Shown here piece after piece: positions 1-9,168 of a DNA stretch of 64,000 bases. The notes under the pieces are model-generated. The model saw only the letters and a list, made by a program, of their open reading frames with translations, made no database searches and was not told the DNA's origin. Origin of the DNA: Talaromyces rugulosus (Eukaryota; Ascomycota; Eurotiomycetes; Eurotiales; Trichocomaceae); the NCBI RefSeq assembly GCF_013368755.1, contig NC_049562.1, positions 5,394,001 through 5,458,000 on the forward strand, read 5' to 3'. Position numbers and translations under genes: made by a program. Position 1 is the stretch's first letter. Each line of letters begins with the position of its first letter.

Positions 1-1418
1 AAAGCGTTTCAATTATAGATGAATTAAAATCTAGAAAATCTGTGTTGGGACTCCTATATCTTACAAGGCTAGGTACGAAGTAGTTAGTTGCGAGATGGAA
101 ATTAAACAAGAAAGAAAAAGAAAATTAAATACAGCCATCCTTATCGAACATCCTTGGCAAAAAAAATATTCATGACAAGAAAGGCTCTTGCTTCGCCACG
201 TTTTAACTTTTTGGGCGCGTGACTGGCGCTCGATTCTCCGCGATGTACGAGTCATTGTGAAGGGAAAAAACTTAAAGAAAATATTTCAACAAGCGATAAC
301 TCACCAACTACTAGTAGTACTACTACAAAATATCTGTAGCTATGGATAGTTGTCATATGTAACTTTTAAGTTATGCTTATGACACGGCGCTTAAAGTTCT
401 CGAGTCGAGGCCGGACAATCTGACTACTCCTTCATACATATTTTGACATGCTGCGCTTCTATTTGGACAAGTAATATTATTAATAATAACGTCGCTAGTC
501 TTTGCCCAACGCATTTTGCCAAGAAGCTTTTTCTCTGTTGGCGCAGATGGGGATGGGCTGCGGCTCATTCAGCTACTAATGTAGCCCTCGTTTAGCGCCG
601 CATACCCTGTCGCTTTGATTATTCTGCGATAGAGGCGTTTGACCCCTTTTCTTTTCACTTGGCTAACTTCCTGAAGTGCGACTGACCGGGTGTCTGTATT
701 TTTTACGACTTCTCCGAGGAGTATCACCACAACTCATGATACTTAGTTCTAGCGCGGCTCAACATACTTAAGAAAATAAGGCATCGCGACTTGAAATTAA
801 ACATTGACCGAGATTTAGCTTACTCCAAATAGCACCAAGTCGAGTTAGAGCCTCGTATCCTCGACCGCATGGGAGCTGACCGGAGGGCCTGATAGGACGC
901 AGATCACTCTTTTAACACGAGAAAGCCTTGCCGTATTTAGCAAAGACATGTGGGCTTGGGCTCCCGAGAAGGCACCATGACAGCACATAGGGTTTACCAT
1001 GTCTTGGCACCTCGTATTCCATCAGCTGGCCGCTGGAAATATCATCTCGCTTCAGTAGTGTTTCTTCTTGGCGCTATTTACGGACTGTCTCCCCGAAGGC
1101 TATTGTTGAGGCTCGGTGAGCTGCCTTTCCTCTTTGGGAAGAGTTCGTGCGAAGTAAACGAATGGGAGCCGCAGCCACTGCTCCCACCCCGTGGTCAGCC
1201 CGTATTCACGAGAACAGGAAAGGAAAAGGAGGAGAGGAGAGAAGGCCAGAAAATTATAAATATGGCACCATGGTCTTCTTGCCCCGGGGAGATACCAGTG
1301 CCTCATTCTCTCCTCATCTTTACCCAGTTCAGGATCCCGCATATATAAAAACTACTTCTCCTCTCATTTTACCAACCTTTTCCATTGATTTTTCAAGTCT
1401 CGAACATACACCGACACG
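1..1418. other. Intergenic, window start to GPI protein gene
   Basis: I see no supportable gene here. Short open frames on both strands lack codon bias, conserved motifs or splice structure. The last 170 bases hold promoter-like sequence for the downstream gene, including a TATA-like element. Confidence 0.6.
1341..1350 (+). promoter_or_regulatory. TATA-like box of the GPI protein gene
   Basis: ATATATAAAA lies about 70 bases before the ATG at 1419, a normal distance for a strongly expressed fungal gene. A second TATA-like element (ATTATAAATA) lies about 90 bases further upstream. Confidence 0.5.
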
Positions 1419-2351
1419 ATGCGCTTTTCCGAAATCTCTCTCCTTGCCCTTTCGGCCGCGACGGTGGTCGCTGGACACAAGCAATACCACAAATCCACAC
1501 TCAAGACCTCTCCCGCTCTCCTGGTCCGCGAAGAGCCCAAAACACTGCACAAGGGTCTTGCCATCAGCCACCAGCTGATGGCTCGTCAGGGCTCTGCCGG
1601 CGACTCAGACTACTGCTCGGGCTATGGGGCGACATGCCAAAGCTGCTTTGGCCCTGATTACGTTGAATGCTCTGATGGTGTGACCTGCTACGACCCGAAT
1701 GACTCGACAACCAGCTGTGACGACTCATCCAGTGGCTCCAGTTCTGGTTCTTCTGGTTCCGGCTCTGGTTCCGGTTCTGGTTCTGGTTCTGGTTCTTCGG
1801 GTTCTGATGGTTCTGGCTCTGGCGGCTCTAGTTCTGGCTCTGCTGGCGGCGATACTGACTATTGCTACGGAGAGAGCTGCTCAAGCTGCTTCGGCTCGGG
1901 ATACATCGAATGCTCCGATGGCACAAACTGCTACGACCCCAGTGACTCCAACACCTACTGCCCATCAGATGATTCTGGCTCCGGTTCTGGTTCTTCTGGC
2001 TCTTCTGGTTCTTCTGGTTCTGACGGCTCTGATTCTACCACTGCTTCCCCATCTACCCCAACATCGACGTCAGGTCTCGGCAGCATTGGTGATCTTCCTT
2101 CAGATTCATCTACATCTGCCGACAGCTCTGTTGAAACATCCTCTTCAGACTCCTCATCAGGCTCCTCGTCAGGTTCTTCGTCGGGCTCTTCTTCCGGCGA
2201 CTCTGGCTCATCTGGCGATTCCAGCAGCTCGGGATCGTCATCTGGTAGCTCTGGCAATTTACCCGACTCGATTGCACCAGCAATGTCTATCCCGATGGGT
2301 CTCTCCATGGGACTTGGTGGCGCCGTTCTTGCAGCTATTGCTGTGATGTAA
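1419..2351 (+). CDS. Ser/Gly-rich GPI-anchored cell-wall protein with two Cys modules
   Basis: This 310-residue protein has no intron. Residues 1-19 form a signal peptide (MRFSEISLLALSAATVVAG). Two related cysteine modules follow at about 65-101 and 143-180; both carry CFG, then ECSDG, then CYDP, then a closing Cys. They are separated and followed by long Ser-Gly tracts suited to O-mannosylation. The C-terminus ends in a hydrophobic stretch (MSIPMGLSMGLGGAVLAA) after small residues, as expected of a GPI-attachment signal. From this I infer an extracellular wall or plasma-membrane-tethered protein. No enzyme motif is visible. The Ser/Gly codons form a near-tandem repeat, so the tract length may vary between strains. 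Function is unknown. Confidence 0.85.
   Translation: MRFSEISLLALSAATVVAGHKQYHKSTLKTSPALLVREEPKTLHKGLAISHQLMARQGSAGDSDYCSGYGATCQSCFGPDYVECSDGVTCYDPNDSTTSCDDSSSGSSSGSSGSGSGSGSGSGSGSSGSDGSGSGGSSSGSAGGDTDYCYGESCSSCFGSGYIECSDGTNCYDPSDSNTYCPSDDSGSGSGSSGSSGSSGSDGSDSTTASPSTPTSTSGLGSIGDLPSDSSTSADSSVETSSSDSSSGSSSGSSSGSSSGDSGSSGDSSSSGSSSGSSGNLPDSIAPAMSIPMGLSMGLGGAVLAAIAVM
1729..1850 (+). repeat. Ser/Gly coding repeat (TCTGGT-like hexamers)
   Basis: Imperfect tandem TCTGGT/TCCGGC hexamers encode (Ser-Gly)n between the two Cys modules of the GPI-type protein. Similar tracts recur near 1975-2035 and 2150-2260. Confidence 0.7.
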
Positions 2352-2823
2352 TTCATACTTGTCATGGCTTCTCTTTTCTTTTCTTTTCTAGGGATGATTG
2401 TCTAAATTGCGCATGTGTATTATGTGGTTCTTTGTTCTGGTATGCTCATTACTTCTTTCGTTCATATATATTTTTTACACTTAACATTTGATACCAAACA
2501 AATATATTAATTTTCAAAAGTTGGCTGGTCCTTTATCAGATTGACGGGTGTCCTACAATGATCGAATCTTTTGCGTTGTTTATAAGCACCTGCTGTCATT
2601 CCAATCTTACGAAGAACAGAAATCTTTACCCCAGCCTCTACCCTTCTCCTTTATACAATATGCACCATTTGACAGCAAAATCCTACAGCACAATCAGACG
2701 ATGTGATTTTGTAAGAAATACATTCCAATTCCTACTATCAAATATTAAGGGCTATTCTAGACACAAAAAGAGAAATGCCCTAACGTAAAGTGTGGATAGA
2801 ACAAGTCGTATTTTTTTCTGTTA
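2352..2823. other. Convergent 3' intergenic region
   Basis: AT-rich spacer between the GPI protein gene and the minus-strand gene ending at 2824. I see no gene in it. Confidence 0.5.
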
Positions 2824-3484
2824 TCAGTCGTCCTCACCAAAGAAACCCGATAACACAGCCCGTAAGGATCTAACGCATGCCAAAAGAATAGATAATAAGA
2901 TTCCAAAAATTTTCCAAACCACAGAGAACTGATGTGATAAGTATAGCAGACACTGTGTGCAGGGAAAAGTGTAGAATTCCACAGAGTCCAATAGCCATGA
3001 GGTTTTCTTCCAAGACCACCCAATAATGAAACCTTTCAAAATATTTCTGCCATGAAACAATACCATTGTGCTGTAGATGTTTTCATCGGTAGATGGCAAT
3101 CTAAAAATTAGAAACATGAGCATATTACAGGTTGGAAGTACGTTGAAGAAGATAACAAACCTTGGGACTTCACTTAGTAAGGCCCTCCTTTCGGCGGTAG
3201 TACTGCTTCTCAAGCATGAGGAGTCGGCGAATCGCCATGGCATGTTTGGTGTGTGAATTTTCAAAGCAGTCGCCAGTGAAAATCTTGTGGAAACGCCTCT
3301 TCAGAACAGGGAAAAAGTAGTCCACAAGGAATTCTTCATATTTCGGCCCCTGCAAGTTGCCGATATCAAGTAACTTGGGGCGAATTTTCTGGCGAATGTA
3401 CAGACGAATCTTGACGAACTTGGTTTCGTTGATGGCCAATATCTCAAGGTATTTGTTTAGGCGTGTTGCGTTTGGGGTCGGCAT
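2824..3484 (-). CDS. Hypothetical two-exon small protein with C-terminal membrane segment
   Basis: I do not recognise this protein. Exon 1 runs 3484-3174 from the first ATG (MPTPNATRLNKYLEILAINE). A 73-base intron (3173-3101, donor GTGAAGT, acceptor TTTTTAG) leads in frame to exon 2 (3100-2824), for 195 residues. Without splicing, a stop follows at once after residue 104. The N-terminal half is basic and looks helical (KFVKIRLYIRQKIRPKLL). The C-terminal half contains a hydrophobic segment (VVWKIFGILLSILLACV) and ends GEDD. The alternative is a 104-residue protein that uses the stop inside the intron. The splice model is inferred only from frame and site consensus. Confidence 0.4.
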
Positions 3485-4345
3485 TTTGAAAAGAATATGG
3501 TGTTTTGACGAAGCGAGTAATCTTTGTTGAATAGCACTTTCAAGCTTTTGTCCTGCAAGACAAAGGTATATGTGAAGGTGTGGTTTGCTCTGTGTGGATG
3601 AAGCAGAAGAAGAAAACACTTATTTTGACAAATTAGGATGCCTTCCTTTTGAGAACAAAGAAACAGAGGACCTCACACAAAACAATAGAAAAGGGCCAAT
3701 GGGAAAATGTGTGATCCACTTTGTGTAAACAGTCTGCACCCCTAGGAGGTGTTAGATGAGTCAAAGATATATTGAGGAAGTCTTTCGGCCTTATTTCTGT
3801 TTTTCTAAACGCATGAGTCCAAATATTTGTCTACACATGTATCTAAACAGTGATCACATTTCGATGCAAATTGTCAGGGACCTGCGCCTTAGCGACATAA
3901 TGGGCATATAGCTTGCAGGTGCCATCAAAACTAGATATAAAATATATCAAAGATATCTTCACTGACCTTGATCAGAACTCTCCACGGACTCTTCCGCAAA
4001 CAAATGTTCTTTTTCACGAGTGATATGTACGTTGACTACTCAGCGGCGCATATGATTGGCCCATACTGACAGGAGTCGACGTGAATCACGCTAGCCGTAA
4101 CAGGACTAGTGTTATTGTTATTGCTATTCCATATTAGGAATAGCGCCAATCGGTCCAGGGATCGAAGCCCAAATTTCTTTTCGATCACCTCGTTATACAT
4201 TCATTCTTCCAAGCAACTGAGCCTTCGACGGAATACCCGGTGATGGCTTCATGAATCCACCTCCCTTGATATATTTATAACCCCAGATTCAGCAAAGCGA
4301 AGGCGGTGATGATAACGACATGCGTTCTTTTGCCGTGCTGTCCAC
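3485..4345. other. Intergenic, divergent promoters of the small gene and the APH gene
   Basis: About 860 bases without a supportable gene. It contains the 22-base palindrome at 4123-4144, a nearby CCAAT, and a TATA-like ATATTTATAA at 4271-4280 ahead of the APH gene. Confidence 0.55.
4123..4144. promoter_or_regulatory. Perfect-armed palindrome with CArG-type core
   Basis: The element is GCTATTCC, then ATATTA, then GGAATAGC. The arms are exact inverse complements, and the centre CCATATTAGG fits the MADS-box (SRF/Mcm1-type) CArG pattern CC(A/T)6GG. It lies about 200 bases before the APH-gene ATG and five bases before CCAAT-like sequence. The same arms and spacing recur at 14458-14479. Confidence 0.55.
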
Positions 4346-6358
4346 ATGGCGCCGGCTTTGCTCCCGAAGCTGGCGCCAGTCGCATTTGATCTGCAACAGA
4401 TGCAACAGCACAACTTCCAAGCCTGCCCTCTTCAGAATGCTAGAGGATGGATCTGGTTCGTTTGTCTAAAATACAATGGCCAGCTATTTACTGATTTTGT
4501 GACTCCGCAGAAGAACCCATTAAGGAAGACGATCTTTTTTCATATCAGCGCCACAGGTGGCTGTATGTAACCCTTTTTCATTCATTATGCTTCCATTGTC
4601 TCTTGGTTTCATAGAAGCTAATTCCGGTTCAGTCGCAATGACCGAGAAGAACGGGACATTCGATACGTCAAGTTCAATCTTGATGCGTTGATCTACCGAG
4701 TCCTGCGTAAATGGAAGCCCAAACCCGGAAGAAAAAAATGCAAGTTCAGCTCCCCTTCTTCAAACCGAGTACTGCTCAGTAATCGACTGACAATCACAGG
4801 TGTCAAAATAACAAAGCTTCTGGAAGGAGATAGCAACAAGACGTTACTTTTGACAATGGACGACGGCGGCCAGGTCATTGCACGTCTTCCCAACCCTATT
4901 GCCGGGCCTTCTTACTTTACGGTTGCTTCTGAAGTAGCAACACGCAGGTTTATCTCTTTGGCAATGGACTCCATTCCCATACCGTACATGTATGACTGGG
5001 ATTTTCGGCACGAGAATGACGTAGGTGCTGAATGGATCCTTGAAGACAGGGCTGTTGGACTACCGCTTCGCCAGTTTTGGTCCAATATGGACCGAGAAAC
5101 ACAGCGTTATATTGTCAAACAGGTTGTCGATATTGAAAAAAAACTCGGAGCGATCAAATTCCCACATCACGGCGGCCTTTACCTCAGAAGATACCTGACT
5201 GGTAGTGGCGTGCCCTCGAGCTCACTGAAAAGTTTATATAGCCTAAACAATCTACCGATGTCCCCATCCGAAGAAGGCTATAATTCTCGGAATGATTTTA
5301 TTTTAGATTTTGCGATGGGTCCCTCGGTAGATCGGGGACTTTACCACCGACGGAAATTAATGAAAGAACACCATGGTCCATGTATGTGCATCTCCTTTAA
5401 TTTCATCTTTCCTATCGAGTTTCTGACTGAATACTTTATGAAAGTTCACTCTATGTCTCACTATGCCAAATGTTTAGGCAGAAACGAGCGAAGATTCGTA
5501 CAGAAGATGGGGTGGGAACGACCAAATTATTTTCAATCGATAAAAAAAATCGAGGATCCTCGGGATATCGCTAAACTGACTGCGCAATTTTTATCCGCTT
5601 ATCGGTGTGTTGGGGAAAATGCTCCGAACGACCTATCGACAATTTCTCACCCTAACCTAACCCTTGATAACATATTCATCGACCCTAACAATATGAAAAT
5701 AACATGCCTAACTGGATGGCAAGGTACCGTGGTTTCGCCGCCGATTCTGAAACCTCCATACCCTCCTTTCTTGGACTCGAAGTTTGACACTCTATCCAAG
5801 GATGTGAAAGAAAAGCATCCAAAAGATCTCTATCGCGAGTTAATAAGCGAGGCCGACCCTGTTCGTTATGACCGCATATACAAGAATCCAAAGGAGTACC
5901 GCATTTTCACTGCACCACTTTTGGCAATCCGTCGTGCATACGAATCAGAGAACATTTTCGAGTTACGGGAATCTTTAATCAACTTCATCAATTACTATGG
6001 TCTCACAAGTGGGGAGAAAAGCCTCCGACATGACATTCGTCAAACACCCGATGAACTTAATAAACACGGGCATGAAATGTTGGCTCGGTCTGAGCTCCAA
6101 ATGACGTTTCATTTGGTCCAAGATGCCTACCGACTTAGCAGCACAGACTGCCCAGATATACCTCTTGATGGCCGCGTGCGCGCAGAGGATTTCGAGACAG
6201 CACAACGCTGGGCCAGAGACTACAAAAATCACTACCTTGACCTTGCCGGCACGAATAAAAACCGTTTAGCCTTGCACAAAAGGCTGTGGCCGTTGAATGA
6301 CTTGGAAGAGGAACCCGAGCATCGTCCACTGGTTCGTCGGCTTCTGACAGGGAGGTAA
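4346..6358 (+). CDS. APH/AIM9-like phosphotransferase-fold protein, probable pseudokinase
   Basis: Exons 4346-4566 and 4633-6358 give 648 residues. The 66-base intron ends after a CTAAT branch point and TTCAG, and splicing is needed to avoid a TAA. The protein has the layout of fungal aminoglycoside-phosphotransferase-like (AIM9/APH) proteins: a RYVKFNLDAL element, then LLLTMDDGGQVIARLPNP (P-loop/strand region with IAR), then IAGPSYFTVASEVA, then the catalytic loop and the DWQ region. The catalytic loop, usually HxDL with a downstream N, reads HPNLTLDN near 5655-5680, and the usual IDWQ reads LTGWQ near 5710. Both metal/catalytic aspartates are therefore replaced, so phosphotransfer is unlikely. 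The start is uncertain: an overlapping ATG at 4320 in another frame encodes an Arg-rich presequence-like stretch that I could not connect in phase. Confidence 0.75.
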
Positions 6359-6736
6359 AAGCGTTCTGATGGGGAAGCATCATGAGACGTTCACTAAGAC
6401 AATCAACTAGCGGCCATGCCAGTAGACAAGCCTGGGTGTCTTTTGATTTGCATACGCAGGAATTTGAGCACAACTCATATTGTACTTTATATTAACCACA
6501 CCTTCATATTAAGCGAGTTCATTATATTAATCATTAGGATATCATTCTTAAATACATGTACATTATACGTCTATCGTGAAACCCCCAAGTCTATAACACG
6601 TAAAAGAAATTCTAATCCAAACCCTAGCGCCAAAGGTAGACGTGTAACCGTCAAGCAAAAGGTATGAACATAGCAACCAATATTCTATTATCATTAAAGC
6701 GTTCGCGCATCGTGTATCTTCTTTCGTCGGTATATA
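6359..6736. other. Convergent 3' intergenic region
   Basis: About 380 AT-rich bases between the APH-like gene and the MARVEL gene. No gene seen. Confidence 0.5.
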
Positions 6737-7416
6737 TTAGACGGCGTATCGGCCGGTCCAGTATCCAAGACGTTGTTGGCTGCACCATCAACGATTATTA
6801 GTATGCTATACTATGTAGAGTTTCTTTTGGGAAATGGACTTACTCGGCACGCCACACGTAGAACAAGCCCCAAAAGCCGGTGACCAGCCAGGCTATTCCT
6901 GACAAGAATGCAAACGACTCTCCAGCTTGCCACTGGGCGCAGTCGGCACCTGTGCCGCTGAAGGAGCCGATATCACTAATTTGTCCGCACAAAGTACCGT
7001 CAAGGGCGTTGATGAGATTGCCGAAAGCAGCGAACCAGGCTAGACTGATGATAATGTCGACTGAAAGCCATTAGATTCTTGTCCCGGGAACCAAAACGTG
7101 TAATAATAATAAAAAAAGAAATAGTACTTACTAGGCCAGACAAACCATCCGAATAAATTAGGAATCATCAAGACACAGCCAAGCATAATTGACAGGCCGG
7201 CCAGAGCTTCGACGAAGATCCATCGGCCAATGGGCCAACCGTCTCCTTCAGACCCGAGGACATGTATATAGTATCCAACGATGCCGGCGACGATCTAATG
7301 TGATTTTGGTGAGTAAGAATTTCATAGAACTAGGTACCAAAGGGTGGATATACAGTAGCAAAGGCAACCTGTGCGAGGCGCAGGGCGAGAGCAGCGGCGC
7401 GCGGAATTGTTGACAT
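6737..7416 (-). CDS. MARVEL-domain membrane protein
   Basis: Four exons (7416-7354, 7294-7132, 7060-6844, 6779-6737) give 161 residues; introns are 59, 71 and 64 bases and the last has a TACTAAT branch point. The N-terminus is the family-typical MSTIPRAAALALRLAQVAF. Four hydrophobic segments follow, including IVAGIVGYYIHVLG, FVEALAGLSIMLGCVLMIP, WPIDIIISLAWFAAFGNL and SFAFLSGIAWLVTGFWGLFYVW. A loop with Cys (TLCGQ, ADCAQW) lies before the last helix. The tail ends GRYAV. Fungal MARVEL proteins act in plasma-membrane organisation or non-classical export; the role here is not determined. Family assignment is firm. Confidence 0.85.
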
Positions 7417-9168
7417 GGTCGAGGACAGATCAAAGTATGGTTCAGGTATTCGATGTTATCAGGTTTAGTATACCTTTAGAGTACTGAATAACCAGAAAAT
7501 GGAAACTGGAACGGCCAAGGCTACCATACCGGCGAGCTCGGTTTATATACCAGCTGTCACCCGGCAAGCCGATAAATCTCGGGATCCTGATAACATGTAG
7601 TGCGCAACAAAAGTTTTCACAAGCATGTGCTTTTGGTCGCCATCCCTATAGTAATAAAACTATTATAGTGTTCCCATGGCTAAACCGCCCTACCGGGGCC
7701 AATCAGCCGCAGCATAACGTAGTATCTCTCTCCCTATGACCCGTGTTGAACCCTTTTACGCACGAGAGAAGAGAGCCGAATATCGAAAACCGAGCCCCGA
7801 TGAGCTTATTTTGGTGATGACTGGTCACGCCACAGTTATCGTATGATCGGCAGGGAGAAAAAATTTGGCCGCCAGCTTCGTTGTGATCGACAGGTACTTT
7901 CCTCTTTCGGCAAATACCTCGGCACAAACCACGTGTGCTTTCATGTGTTGCCACTGTTGTCACTGCTGCCCTATGAGGTGTCCGCTTGTTGCATAATTAT
8001 TATCAAATAATGAGATAAGATCTCAGCTAGGCAGCGATATTTGACGTGAGAGAAACTCTGTTATTGACGTGGAACTCGGAAAAATCGGGTGCAATAATGT
8101 CAGGGCTGAACAGGGATTATCTCCCTAGAAGGGACTAGAAGGATTTTTTTTTTAAGAATAATACATGCTCACCCTTCATTTATCACATGCAATTGACAGG
8201 GGCAATTTGACATCATTTTTTCATGTGACATCGCTTTTGTATTAATTGTTTTGATTTTGCCTGAAAACTTTTTTGCTAGAAACAGGTACCTAAATATGGT
8301 ATAGAGTTTGTGTCAGTTTTAGCATGTAGCCTACGAGGCACGTTATGTGCCCCGAAACGAGCGAATAATCAGATCTCACCTTATCTCTGTCCAGAGAACA
8401 GCTTCAATGTTGGCGGCGAAACAGACGTTGTTCGTTGTCCCATGCCCTAAAATACTAGTTCAAGCTAGTCTCACTGCCACCACCGAATACTAAAGAAATA
8501 ATGGGTGAATACCAAGGAGCTCTTACCCCTTTCTAAACTTCGCTACCGTGCTAAGGGAACTATCGATGTCTTTAAATAAATGTTACATTACAATCTAACA
8601 CCTAATCCCCCTTTCTTTCTTTGTTTCTTTTCACAAACCATCGACTAAAATTTGCTTCACTTAGTATGTTCCGCAATTTATATTCCTCGATGATGGTAAT
8701 CTCCTAACTGCTAATTTCCAAATTTCACACAATAGTATATATAGCACTTAACAACTTGGCCTACATATGTATGCATGAACAAAATATCACAATTTCCATA
8801 ACTTTATATCAATTAATGTCAGTGTCATTAACATTTGAAGGGGTGACCGGAACATAAATAAAAACAAAAACAAAAAAACCGTTGTTTCCAATGACAATTT
8901 CGCTCATGAGCTGCTATATACGGCATTCTCGCCGCGTGGGGTCAACTCAACTCAACCTCTTATTGCCTAATATGGAAAGAATGCTGTGGGATGTGGGGAG
9001 ATGGTCGACCTGAGAATGGATTATCGCTTTCAATTGCGGGGTATTGGATTTGCATTTAACCGGAATTTCCGGAGGTATATGTTTGAAGAAGGAGGTATCG
9101 TTCAATGAACGCCCACAAGTCTGCTGTTTTCAACCTCGTTGCTGTGATAACTTGCCAGTATTACAAAC
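7417..9168. other. Long intergenic, divergent promoters of MARVEL and GH35 genes
   Basis: About 1.75 kb. A TATA-like GTATATAAAC on the minus strand (7550-7541) serves the MARVEL gene. The rest is AT-rich with short T and A runs. No coding signal was recognised on either strand. Confidence 0.55.
7541..7550 (-). promoter_or_regulatory. TATA-like box of the MARVEL gene
   Basis: GTATATAAAC read on the minus strand, about 125 bases before the ATG at 7416. Confidence 0.4.

Noticed and set aside
1955..2365. Glu/Pro-rich open frame opposite the GPI protein
   Set aside because: Its composition is the mirror of the Ser/Gly repeat (antisense of TCTGGT units); no start context or homology.
5648..5662. 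CCTAACCTAACCC, telomere-like repeat
   Set aside because: It lies inside the APH-like coding sequence and encodes the conserved catalytic-loop region; no longer array follows.
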